A stretch of 64,000 nt of DNA, taken from NCBI GenBank assembly GCA_021234155.1, contig JAJEKV010000191.1, positions 176,842-240,841 on the forward strand, read 5' to 3'. Below are positions 1-10,047 of this stretch, in pieces; position 1 is the first letter of the stretch, and each line of letters begins with the position of its first letter. A program made the translations under genes and the position numbers. The stretch comes from Isoetes taiwanensis (Eukaryota > Streptophyta > Lycopodiopsida > Isoetales > Isoetaceae). The notes below the pieces were generated by a model. That model was not told the DNA's origin and searched no databases. It saw nothing but the letters and a program-made list of their open reading frames with translations.

Positions 1-1603
1 TGCCCTTTTCTTCCTTTCCCCACCCTCTTCCTCTTGATCGCGTGCCCTTTTCCCCATCTCTTTTCCAATTTCTCTCTCCTCTTTTCCTCATGCTCTTTTT
101 GCTTTCCCTTCTCCTTTTTCCGCTTTCCTTTTCCTTTCAACTTTCCATTCCCTTTTCATACTTTCCCCACCCTTTTGCTTTGCGATGTTCCCTTTTTCCC
201 TTTCCTTTCTCTTTCCCCTTCCTTTACATTTTCCCTTTTCCGTTCCCTTTCGCTTTTCATATGCCTCTTTCCATTCCCTTTTCTCAACCTTTTTTATGTA
301 CCCTTTTTCCTTCTTTCCCCATCTTCTTCCCCTTTTACCCTTTCCACTTTCTCCTTTCTTGTTTCTTTTTTCTTTTCCCTTTCCCATACTCTTTTTCCCT
401 TTCTTTCTTCTATTTCCTCACCCTTTCCCTCTTCCCTTTTGTCTCGTGCCCTTTTCTCCTTCCTCTTTTCCTATTCCTTGCTCCCTACCCTTTGTCTATT
501 CTAATTCCCCCCCACCTTTTTCCTCATTTTTCCATCCTTTCCCTCTTCCTTTTTCTCGATGCTCTTTTTGCTTTCCTTTTTCTCTTTCTTCACCCTTTCT
601 CTTTTCCCCTTTTTTCACGCCCTTTCATTTTTTCTCTTTTTCTCGTTCCCTTTTCCCAAGTTCTCTTTTTCCCTTTTCCCCCTCTCTTTTCCTTTTTACT
701 TTTCTTTTTCCCATAGACTTTGCAACCTTTTCTTATTTTCCCTTACCTTTTCTCCTTTTCTCACCTTTACTTCTTACCCTTCTCATGGTTGCTCTTTTTT
801 CCGTTCCCTTTCCCCCTCGCCTATTCTATTCCTTTTTCTATTTTCTTTTATCTTTCCATTTTCCTTTTCTCCTTCTCTTTCCTTTTCCTCTTACCTTTCC
901 TTTATTCCTTTTCATTTTTTTTCTTTTTTTCCTTTCATCGTTTTTTCCTTTTCCCTTCTCCTCTTCCTTTTCCCTTTTCCATTTTTCCCTTTCATCGTTT
1001 TTCCTTTTCCCTTCCCTCTTCCTTTTCCCTTTCATCGTTTTTCCTTTTCCCTTCCCTCTTCCTTTTCCCTTTTCCCTTTTCCCTTTTCCTTTTCCCTTTT
1101 CCCTTTTCCCTTTTCCCTTTCATCGTTTTTCCTTTTCCTTTCCCCTTTTCCTTTTCCCTTTTCCCTTTTCCCTTTCATCATTTTTTCCTTTTCCTTCCCC
1201 TTTTCCGTTTCCCTTTTCCCTTTTCCCTTTCATCGTTTTTCCTTTTCCGTCCCCTTTTCCTTTTCCCTTTTCCCTTTTCCCTTTTCCGTTTTCCGTTTTC
1301 CCTTTTTAGTTTTCCTTTTTCCCTTTTCCCTTTCATCTTTTTTCCTTTTCCATTCCCCTTTTCCTTTTCCCTTTTCCCTTATATAGTTTTCCCTTTTTCC
1401 CTTTCATCGTTTTCCTTTTCCCTTCCCCTTTTCATTTCCCTTTTCCCTTTTCCCTTTCATCGTTTTTCCTTTTCCTTCCCCTTCCCCTTTTTCCTTTTTC
1501 CCTTTTCCTTTCATCGTTTTTTCCTTTTCCATTCCCCTTCCCCTTTTCCCTTTTCCCTTTTCCCTTTTCCTTTTCCTTTTCCTTTTTCCTTTTCCCTTTC
1601 ATA
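1..1603. repeat. Homopyrimidine tract inside Helitron H1
   Basis: Almost only C and T on the plus strand. The right half (about 900-1600) is a degenerate minisatellite in which CCCTTTCATCGTTTT recurs every ~50-80 bp between runs of CCCTTTT. The left half is irregular C/T DNA punctuated by GTGCCC or CATGC motifs. Long open frames here have no stops because a C/T strand cannot form one; they are not genes. Confidence 0.9.
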
Positions 1604-1728
1604 TTGAAGCCATAGTCAAGATGAAATTTTAGTTGAAGACACGCACACATCATCTCCACCATTGGTCAATCAAATCCTCGACCGTCCGATTTAGGGTGCG
1701 GTCCATTACACAACATTATAATATAAGA
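1..1728 (-). mobile_element. Helitron H1 (non-autonomous, family A), 3' part outside window
   Basis: Reading the minus strand, the element begins TCTTATATTATAATG at 1728 and continues into ~130 bp of unique sequence and then a purine tract that runs to the window edge. The same 5' sequence ends H7 (46121) and starts H5 (26812). The 3' hairpin and CTAG lie left of base 1; alignment with H7 suggests about 385 bp are missing. No Rep/helicase coding sequence is present, so it depends on enzymes from elsewhere. The right flank is a copia gag remnant. Confidence 0.85.
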
Positions 1729-2650
1729 TCATCGGTTTCACTTATGGATGCTACAAATGGCGCTCTACCTCTTCCTCGTGCATATGACCCTCGTCCACGA
1801 CCCCATTTTTCTCGATTGGGACACTCTGCTTTTATATGCCCAAATTCTTCACAACCATAGCACTGAATTTGTGCTCTTCCTCTTCCTCGGCTTCGCCCTC
1901 GGCCCCGACTTCTTTCACCTGTATACAACACAGTGGGGTGTTCCTCTCTACGAGATTTATCCCTCGCACTTACCTCTGCAATCTTCTCTTGTTCCATTTC
2001 CGTTCTTATCGCCTCTACAGCTTTATTAAGCGTCGCGAATCGCCCTAACTAGCACAGCCAAATCTTTATAAGAATCATGAAAAGCTCTTGTCAAAGCTAA
2101 TACCTTCTGTTTGTTCAATATTTTACTTGGCTCCCTCGAGATCATGAAACAATGCGATCCGCCGTATCAAATCCGTCACTTCTCCACCCTTCTCGAGCAG
2201 AAATTGCGAACTTGCATCTCCGAAGCCGGTCTGCGAGGGAGGTTTTGCCTCATATCTTTCAAGAAGATATTCCCACATCTCTGAAGGAGATTTGTGCTGA
2301 ATTTCAAGCACTATGTCTCCTCCTAATTTCGCCATAATGATCGCCTTAGCAATCTCTTCCTTCTCATCCTCAGAGATCTCTTCCTTCTTCTCTTCTGCAG
2401 AACCAGAAGCCTCTCTCTTTACTTTGATTGGTGTCGCAGGCAACTTTCCCTTTGATACAAGACCCCACAGCTTGTCAACCTTGAGAGCTTGTGAAATCAT
2501 AGCTTTCCACAACTGAAAACCGGCTTCATCTCCCTCAAAAACTTTGGTCTTTGCCGAGTATGTCGGTGCAAAAAGCTGGCTGGCCATGGCACGGCTCATA
2601 CCACCAGCATCAACCTTCCGGATTAAAAAGAACCCCGATAGCCCAAGCAC
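1729..2650 (-). pseudogene. Ty1/copia-type gag remnant (UBN2-like plus CCHC zinc knuckle)
   Basis: The minus frame 2650-2123 encodes a gag-like domain starting near MSRAMASQ (Met at about 2599 or 2587). It has the pattern FQLWKAMISQALKVDKLW, then an acidic stretch and an ...MWEYLLERYEAK block, as in UBN2/copia gag. After a break with stops and frameshifts near 2000-2120, frame 1997-1716 carries RGRGRSRGRGR and the zinc knuckle CYGCEEFGHIKAEC (CX2CX4HX4C). Coding then stops at 1729, where Helitron H1 begins; protease, integrase and RT are not visible. It is a broken gag that served as Helitron target. A domesticated UBN2 gene is less likely given the frameshifts. Confidence 0.75.
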
Positions 2651-3512
2651 TTCTTACAGAACAAAACCGGATCCCCGACAACCCAAGCTTTTCCCTTCTC
2701 GATTGAATCTTCTCTGATTCACATCAAAGGGATTTCGCAATAGCCGCCTTTATGTCGCAAATCGATTACTCTTCCTTCTACGATCCGCCCGGTCGCTTCG
2801 TTTTCCTTCCCTATATTGCTTACCTGCACCACCGCTTTTCCAGGCGTCTACACATGGCCCATAGACTCCATGACCCAGTGTCTGGTGCGGATTTTGTCTA
2901 ACAAAATCGGGCTTATACTTGCCCTAATATCTGGAATACATCGTTTGATGCAAACCTGGGGCCATGCTTCCATATTTTGTTTCCAAAATATTGCGGGATC
3001 GATGCACGAATGGATGCACTAGCCGGAATGCAGACTTGACAAACCTCCATGCGCCATATAGCCGGACCAAGGATTGTTAGAGTCATCATCGACAATCTCC
3101 AAAGAGCAAAGCCGCCATTACAAAAACCACATTAATGAGACGCACTCGTACGAATATGCATATGGTTAGAATAAAACAATAGTGAATAGCCTATTTGTGC
3201 CACTTTTAGGTGGCATTTATGTAAAGTTAATAATCGGTAAGCCACCTGTCAAATACCATTAAAGGTTGGCTTATCTTTTCTTTTAATCGACGGCCACAAT
3301 AGATACCCCAATTTAAAGGGTCAAGATTTCATGCCCCAATTTTGCAACTATTTAATGCACCCATTAAATCACCTTCCAACCACATTCAAGCAAGGGGCTT
3401 ATTTGGGGCTTTTGTTGTGGACCGTCGATTGTATACACCGACGGCCATGATCAAAATCTCTATGGACAAAAGTTATTGTATATATATTATGATATATTTC
3501 ATTAACATGAAT
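2651..3512. other. Non-coding stretch upstream of the copia gag
   Basis: No coding frame is supported. The part next to gag (2651-3100) may be copia leader or LTR, but no primer binding site or LTR pair could be found. Between about 3290 and 3450 short inverted pieces (AATCGACGGCC and GACCGTCGATT) hint at an old inverted-repeat element. At 3513 the sequence joins the tandem unit described below. Confidence 0.4.
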
Positions 3513-3714
3513 ATAAACACACCATAAAAGTTGCAGCACAACTTTTTCCTTATTTACTTACTACCAAGCCTCAGCTTATATGGGTCATGAGACTGCAACT
3601 TTTGAAACTTTGATCACTCTAAGAAAAGAGTGAATCTGCTTCTTTAATAGCCTGCTTGCGACTTTCTTCCTTCATTCCAGAAATGACAGTGTCACGAGGC
3701 TTGTAACGACGAAC
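3513..3714 (-). pseudogene. Last-exon fragment of the unrecognised array gene (unit 0)
   Basis: Bases 3513-3714 match 6772-6985 and 32876-33090. On the minus strand the segment holds the end of the gene's last exon, encoding RRYKPRDTVISGMKEESRK followed by QAIKEADSLFS and a stop at 3621-3619. At 3714/3715 the exon is joined directly to the 3' part of a LINE. This is a rearrangement junction, because the normal upstream intron is absent. It marks the left end of the tandem array. Confidence 0.65.
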
Positions 3715-4254
3715 ACTCTTTGCCCTTGTTGTGGCCTTCATCGTGAGACTGTGGAGCATTGTCTGGCTTTATGCCCTCATTTGCAGGCTGCCTGGGATTG
3801 GGTCAGGGCCCTGTTTCAGGTGAGATTGACTAGCCAGCAGTTGCTGCTTCATGTGTATCGTGGTGCTTGGCCGCTCTTGCGGCAGCAAGCCTTGCATCTG
3901 TGCGTGGCTTGGTTGGTGTGGTTGATTTGGAAGCGGTGGCGGTTGTCGATCTTTCAGGGGATTCAGCAACATGCAGCCTCTCTGATTCCTCGACTCAAGT
4001 ACAAGCTATTTCAAAGCTTTCTGGTATTCCCAGGATTAATAGAGCGGAAGTTTGCCATTTGGCGGGATTTCTTGGGTGTTGTAGATGGTGATGGTCGGTT
4101 TGTACAGCAGTAGAGTTGCAGTTTTTTTGTGAGTTTGTTGTGGAGTGTCGAGGTATCGCTGTCTCTTTGGGGCAGTTCTCCTTCCTCCTCACTTGCTTTG
4201 TAACATTACCATTCTTTTAATATATTGATGACACAGTTCTTCAAAAAAAAAAAA
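3715..4254 (+). mobile_element. LINE 3' fragment (zf-RVT and tail, poly-A)
   Basis: Plus-strand frame 3751-4113 encodes the C-terminal zinc-binding region of a plant L1-type ORF2. The reading CPCCGLHRETVEHCLALCPH gives the Cys/His spacing of zf-RVT, followed by LHLCVAWLVWLIWKRWRLS. It ends with a short 3' UTR and poly-A at 4243-4254. The same tail recurs at 12993 and 18959. No target duplication flanks it, so it belongs to the duplicated block rather than being an independent insertion. Confidence 0.8.
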
Positions 4255-4465
4255 TTTAACATACCTTTGTATGTATAGAAAGAAAGTTGTATGGTCTTGG
4301 AAGCAATTAACCCAAATATTGATATAATAAGCATGTCTCGAATGTGTTAAGTGGATTTTGCAAATGTCAATATGTAAATATGGAATACTTAGCACAAGAT
4401 GTAGTATGGATACTGCCCAAAACACGCTCCCACCAATCAAGTCCATACAATCCAAATGTTATCTT

Positions 4466-4467
4466 AT
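4466..4467. other. Empty A^T target site corresponding to Helitron H4
   Basis: Unit 1 reads ATGTTATCTTA^TACATAAAA without interruption. In unit 3 the same left flank ends at 19170 and the right flank resumes at 26567, with Helitrons between. No base is gained or lost, which fits Helitron insertion between A and T. Confidence 0.9.
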
Positions 4468-6890
4468 ACATAAAATAGATGTGCTCGATCCTCTTGTATG
4501 AGGTCTGTGAATTTACTATTCAAGTAAGTTTACAGAATAAACAATTTATGGAGAAATAAACATCAACATTGTAAATCAAATATGTAAAACCTAATTCTGT
4601 ATATAAGGTATATAGGGTTCCCTATCTAGCCTTGTTTGGGATAAGCCTTTCAAGGAAATTAATCTTAAAAGTAGACCATATTTTTACTTTTTGATGCCCA
4701 TATATGAAACATATGAGTGATATTACCATGTTCTAAATATGTATTTATCAGTATCTATCTTAAATACTGCATATAACCTAAGCATAACATTAGAATGCAA
4801 TTGTAATTTGTCCCATGCCATTATTATAAAGATCTCACACTCTTTGTTGGCACCATTTCTTTGCGTTGGATTGTTTCATCATGATGCAGATGCAAAACCA
4901 TGTGATCCTCTTTGATAAGTCTTTACGTTCTTCAAGCCAACTTGTACTAAGAGAAATCGCCTTACAAAAAAATCTTAGATACAATGTACGGTTTTGGCAA
5001 GATCATTTATCATCTTTATTAGGTTTTGTTACCTTATCAAACAATTTTCATTTTCAAAACCAACTCTCATCAAGAAAATAGAATATGCAAGATAAAGAGT
5101 CTATACTAATCCCCATATTTCAAAACATCAAAAAAGGATTGGTACAAGCAGGTGAAACTTCCATTTAAATTGTCAAGGGGTACATTATTATGCTCAAGAT
5201 GCTATATTGACCTTAATAGATATTATTTTCAACATGGTACTTAAGGAAATATTATTGTTGATGGTGGTGGGTGATGGTGGATGGATAAAGGCATCGGTAG
5301 CGACGTGGCAGAAGTGGTGGATCACTATTAGAGAATTCTATCCATTTTCACGATACGATCTTTCACTATCAGAGGTGCCCTGCCGTGTGTATGCGGTTGT
5401 CCCTCAATCAATGATCCTACATGTCGTTAGGATGTAGAAAGGCATTGTTAGAAAATCAAATGACGAAAGACCTAGAGTAGAATAGTCCACGGGAGAGCAA
5501 TTAACGTATAAGATACCACATCACATTACTGCAAAAACATATTGGGTGTTAATAAGACAAAATAATATCAAATGCTTATCAAATCTAAGCAAACGATTCT
5601 CCATGAATGTCAATAGAAATGTAATTCTAGTAAGGGAGTTGCAAGAATGAACATCACTTATATAGATGGCTCATCCATTCCCAAAATGCCGATCCGATGG
5701 CTTGGATCGATGTCCTAATCATCAAATAAAGAAACAACAAACCATTACCAAATGCACATACAAATTGATTGTTCTTCATAGCCTATGTCCAGAAGAGCAA
5801 TACTGGTCAATCTCTAAAAAGGAATCTTTGATGTAATTGCAAGAATCTATAATTAGGCATTGAATTAACATATTAGCCCCAGTAAGGCAATCTCCAATGA
5901 GATGTTCAATTAGATCCCAAGTATTTGGGCCGGAGTTAAAAGCTAGGCTTTTCATCTTGCGGAGGGATGGTCACTTTGGGCGATCTGGAGAAGACAAAAA
6001 ACGGTAGTCTTCAAAGGTTTGGATGTGGGAGATAACTGTGTTCTTCAAGAAGCTCAAGGTCACATTGTTAAGTCGTACCATTGTTCTTCACTTGCCCCTT
6101 GTCAGAGGCGATTGTTCTTTGAGGAGTATTTAGATGTGCGCTCTTATGCTTAGGCAGGTTGCTTCACTTGGTGGGTCTCTCGCTTATCCATGAGAGATTT
6201 TATTCTTGTTTTGCACTTATACTTGTATTTGATTCTTTGATTAAATAAAGGTTAATCCCTTGATAGACTTATCCAATCATACATGGACTAGGCTAATCCA
6301 AGATGGTACTCCACATCCATGGTCTCCGCACTTATGAAGGCATACAAAACCAGCCTAGTATTATAAGCCTTAAAACAAAGAAATAAAATTCTAATTTCAA
6401 GAAGATTGATGTAATAAATTCAATAAGTCACTTTTAAATATTATCACTTATAGAATTGTGCCTCGCATATACTGGATCCAATATCAAAAACCAAGGATAG
6501 AATTTCATTGGTGCATGTTTAATTCTTGATTTACACTAGAGCATTCAACCCATAAGTTCCCAAAAAAGGGAAAGAAGACTCTACTTTATATTGTAAAAGC
6601 ATAACCCTGTTTTAGTCACAAGTACAAGAGCTTGATCTGTTGTAATTCACATCATATTTCCCTACTAAGACTGGAATTTGGGTGATAGTTAAAAAAGATC
6701 AATGAGAGGATGACTTACTTATAGTACACAATCATTAAGTATGTGTATTAAGTATATATATATATATATTTCATCAACATGAATATAAACACACCATAAA
6801 AGTTGCAGCACAACTTTTTCCTTATTTACTTACTACCAAGCCTCAGCTTATATGGGTCATGAGACTGCAACTTTTGAAACTTTTATCACT
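4467..6890. other. AT-rich spacer of unit 1
   Basis: No coding exon, RNA gene or mobile element boundary is recognised, apart from the empty site at 4711/4712 and a short (TA)8 run at 6753-6768. The whole stretch is repeated at 26567-26811 plus 30748-32992. Small frames such as 4866-5081 are kept in both copies, but so is the surrounding non-coding sequence. Confidence 0.6.
4711..4712. other. Empty A^T target site corresponding to tandem Helitrons H5-H6
   Basis: Unit 1 reads ATATGAAACA^TATGAGTGA. In unit 3 the same bases flank a 3,936-bp pair of head-to-tail Helitrons (26812-30747), with the A at 26811 and the T at 30748. This fixes the ends of both elements to the base. Confidence 0.92.
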
Positions 6891-8110
6891 CTAAGAAAAG
6901 AGTGAATCTGCTTCTTTAATAGCCTGCTTGCGACTTTCTTCCTTCATTCCGAAATGATGGTGTCACGCGAGGCTTGTAACGATTTAACATTGAACTCTCA
7001 TTTGCATTGCCAAAGCATCAGTAGCAATACAGTTCGAGAAGAGAAGCATCAAAAACAATAATTCACCTCCAGTTATGCCATTGCGATCATCTTGAACAAA
7101 CAAGACGCGGCTGCTGTCTGACCAAGCATCCAGTTTAATGCGATAAACCTGGTCGATGATAAACCTAAAGCTATTAGATTTGATCGCCCTTCAATGATGA
7201 CTCTTCAATGAACAAAGATAACTTACCTTGAAGTATGGGTGATCGATGTCTGGATAACGCAATATGCCAATATCAAGCATGGTCTTCTCATGGCGCTCAT
7301 GCTTGGCGAAAAAGGTTTCAAAGCTATTGATTGTTGCACCAGTCTGAGCAGTAATGCGGCCAAGGACATCGATATCAATTTGTGTGGCAGCCAAAATATC
7401 TGGGTCATCGACCAGTTTGACAAACCAGGAGTGAACCTGAAAAGAAAGGAAATTATACGATTAGAAATGAATTAACTTTTATTGTTCTCTTCGAGGCCAA
7501 ATGTCCATATGGAATCCAGTACAGGAGACCAAATGGTCATACGGAACCCAATATATAAATACAAGAAATGGTCTAGAATGGAAAATGGAAACCAAATACA
7601 TAAATACACGAGAAGATACAAATCCTACATTGTGCAGGCCTTTAGTGGACATTCATGCTGCTTACCTCACGCACAACTTGCTCATCAGGTGATCCATCGA
7701 ACTTGAAGTAGTTTATATTGTTCTTGACTAGCATATCTGATCTATGGATCCCGTCATCCATGGGCTCGATCAATGGATTCTGCATCAAAGTGCTCACTAT
7801 TTTCTCCCAATTCCGTTGTTCAGCTGGAATGCGAGCAATGATCTTTGTAGTTCCCGCTATCATGACCTTGAGATTGTCATCTAGTGTTTTATGCTTTCAC
7901 CGCTTGAGCTTTCCAAAGGAGGGCGCAAGAGCAACTGTGAGATAATCTTTTGCCTCTTTATCCCTGACATTGATCTATCAAATACAAAGTACATATCAGT
8001 GTTCAAGAAGATATACAAACATTCAAGCAAGCATTTGCTTACTTTAGAGAAGTCAAATGAATTCACAGTCTTAGCAATGTCTTTTGATCGCCAAAGGCGC
8101 GCAGACTATT
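6891..8110 (-). pseudogene. Unrecognised multi-exon plant gene remnant, copy 1
   Basis: Minus strand. Exons inferred from GT-AG borders and from conservation with copy 2: 8043-~8100 (DIAKTVNSFDFSK), 7666-7974 (103 codons, from INVRDKEAKDYL to FKFDGSPDEQVVRE), 7227-7436 (70 codons, VHSWFVKLVDDP to DIDHPYFK), 7067-7148 (VYRIKLDAWSDSSRVLFVQD...) and a last exon ending at stop 6893-6891. Exon 7067-7148 is 82 nt, so the next junction is phase 1, and joining it to the last exon reads GEFNVRRYKPRD. Small indels near 6950-7000 and 7885-7915 break this copy. The 5' end was not found. I do not recognise the family; no signal peptide or membrane segment shows in the ~255 residues. Confidence 0.6.
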
Positions 8111-8460
8111 AAAAGATTGCATGGTGATGATGATGAAGATCGACACCGTTGGGTTTAAATGGTGCTTCTGTAGAACCCGGCCGGCTTCCTAGAATGATCT
8201 TTTCTTTCTTTAATCATCTCATTCACGTGAGGCACGTCAAAGTTTTTCTTGAATTTTTTTAGAGAAACTTAATTATATACAGAAGTTGGGTTTAAATAGG
8301 GCTTTTCGTTGAACCTTCTAGCTTCTCCTTAATCAAATCATTCACATGGGACATCTAGCATACACATAACATGGCAACTCAATGCTTTTATTGACTTATT
8401 CTACATTATAACACGCAATACATTATAACACGCTTTTATTAAGTTATTCTACATTATAAC

Positions 8461-8611
8461 CGGGTGGTATTTATCAACCAATCGTCATGTTTGAGCCAAA
8501 AAAAATACACGAGGTTGTCAAAACCACATTGAGAGAAAAAATACACGTGAGTTTTTTTTTTTAGGTTCACGCTGGTTCAAACATGACGGTGGTTGATAAA
8601 TACCATGATTG
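8461..8611. mobile_element. MULE-type MITE, ~151 bp, with 9-bp target duplication
   Basis: The terminal inverted repeats read GGTATTTATCAACC on the left and GGTTGATAAATACC on the right, extended inward by the complementary TCATGTTTGA / TCAAACATGA. The target CATTATAAC is duplicated at 8452-8460 and 8612-8620. A 9-bp duplication is typical of Mutator-like elements. Unit 2 holds the empty site (13388-13396) and unit 3 a second copy (34562-34707). There is no coding capacity. Confidence 0.85.
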
Positions 8612-9052
8612 CATTATAACACGCTTTTGAGAAGTATAGAAGGACATTGAATTCAATAGTCGTGTCACATCAAATTTGATATTCCCCCCACATCATTAGA
8701 CTTTTATAAAAAAATCTCTTTTAATGTGTTTTGTTATGCGAAGCTTGCCAAAGTTATAGTAAACTAGATTCATTCTAGACATTGTCATTTTCATCGGTTT
8801 CAATGATGTATCTTCCTAATCAAAATATGTAGGATTTGGTAGTTTGAAAGGGCTAAAATATAGAATCCCCAAGGTAACTTTAAACTCGAGACAAAATGAA
8901 CATGGAGCAATGTGCTACATTTTGACAAGTATAGCTTTTGGCTCAACCTGCTAGTGCATTGCTTTGCTAGAAGGACTTCCCGATCCCTTACTCAAGTAAT
9001 TCACATTTACATGGAAAAGATTTATCTTTTCCCTACGTGGACGATAAAAATA

Positions 9053-9091
9053 CCTTCCTTCCTTCTTTCCTTCCTTCCTTCCTTCCTTCCT
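9053..9091. repeat. (CCTT)n microsatellite
   Basis: A run of CCTT units with one CTTT interruption. Also present at about 13830-13865 and 35149-35185 in the other units. Confidence 0.85.
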
Positions 9092-9718
9092 ACATCTTGA
9101 GTCTTCTTAATATCTTCAAATTCATTTTATTTTAGAGACTTCTTCCTCGAGAAAACTTTAAGGACTTGCCAAATCTTTAGTAAAGTGGAATGTGTTGAGG
9201 AGTTTCTGTTATGGACATATTACATGCTTCAGACTAGCCTATATGCGCTTTTCTTTAATGGAGGTTTACGGATGGGGGATCTCGACCTGCAGTGTAGGTA
9301 AACAGTCATCTCTCCTAGTACACCTTTTTCCCCAACTAGCATTGACGTTTCTACATCACATCCAATAATGCATGTCTTACACAAGTGTAGGATATGAAGT
9401 GCAAGAAAATGCTAGAAAAATTTTAAGTGACCTACTAGGTTGGGAATGGTGTAGATAAAAGATAAATAGTTGACTAGACTTTTTAGCAAGCTAAATACTA
9501 TGGTGAAGACATTTGAGCACATTCTTGTGCTTTTCATAAAAAAGCTTAGGTTGGGTTCTGAGACTTGTTTAGGTGAAGGACAAGTCTACAATGTTATTCC
9601 ATGGAATCATGGAAGGGAACTACAATGTATGCCTAGGTTCCTAAGGATCCCTTCCCCTTTGCCCGATCCCCCTTTGCCTATTGGACTGTCGAATTGAGTG
9701 AATCTTTGCCATCGGCTC

Positions 9719-9832
9719 GTTTTTTTTTTTCCTTTTCCCCTTTTCCCTTTTTTTTGCCTTTTCTATTATCTTTTTTCTTTTTCCTTCCATTTCTCCCTTT
9801 TTCCTTTTACATTTTCCCATTTCCCTTTCTTC
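9719..9832. repeat. Short homopyrimidine tract next to a Helitron terminus
   Basis: About 115 bp of nearly pure C/T on the plus strand. It resembles the tracts inside the Helitrons but is much shorter and lies ~70 bp outside the Helitron-like CTAG terminus at 9900. Repeated at 14483-14600 and 35808-35930. Its origin is unknown; it may be a relic of another such element. Confidence 0.6.
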
Positions 9833-9899
9833 GAAGGGTGGAACACCATAATACATATTATTGCAAAGATATATCCATCATACATCATAACATAGGATA

Positions 9900-10047
9900 C
9901 TAGTAACGGTGCCCAGCGTTGCTGGGTATAATTTGGGAACCTATACATATTGGGAACTTATGCATTTGCATAGAGCAACTTCATAGTCGTTGGATCATTT
10001 TCTTGGGCATAATTTGGGAACCTATAAATATTCGAAACTTGTGCATT
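9900..10047 (-). mobile_element. Helitron 3' terminus (H10 relic), minus orientation
   Basis: On the plus strand CTAGTAACGG is followed by TGCCCAGCGTTGCTGGGTA, the reverse complement of the Helitron 3' hairpin plus CTAG. About 90 bp further in, a second GGGCATAATTTGGGAACC copy of the subterminal sequence follows. The preceding base is A (9899), as expected at an A^T site. The Helitron 5' end is not found; LINE sequence starts around 10048. The same fusion is at 15886 and 35994. Confidence 0.7.

Larger units (their letters stand above)
8111..9718. other. Non-coding part of unit 1 containing a MITE and a microsatellite
   Basis: Apart from the MITE (8461-8611) and the (CCTT)n run (9053-9091), I see no gene or RNA. 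The stretch is repeated at 13121-14470 and 34216-35805 with very few differences. Confidence 0.6.

Noticed and set aside
900-1600. CRISPR-like array: CCCTTTCATCG motif recurring at 50-80 bp.
   Set aside because: Spacing is irregular, the so-called spacers are the same low-complexity CCCTTTT sequence, and the context is a plant Helitron. It is a degenerate minisatellite.
4866-5081. A 71-codon plus-strand frame conserved at 30901-31119.
   Set aside because: Conservation extends equally over flanking non-coding sequence of the duplicated unit, so it gives no evidence of coding; no domain or splice context seen.
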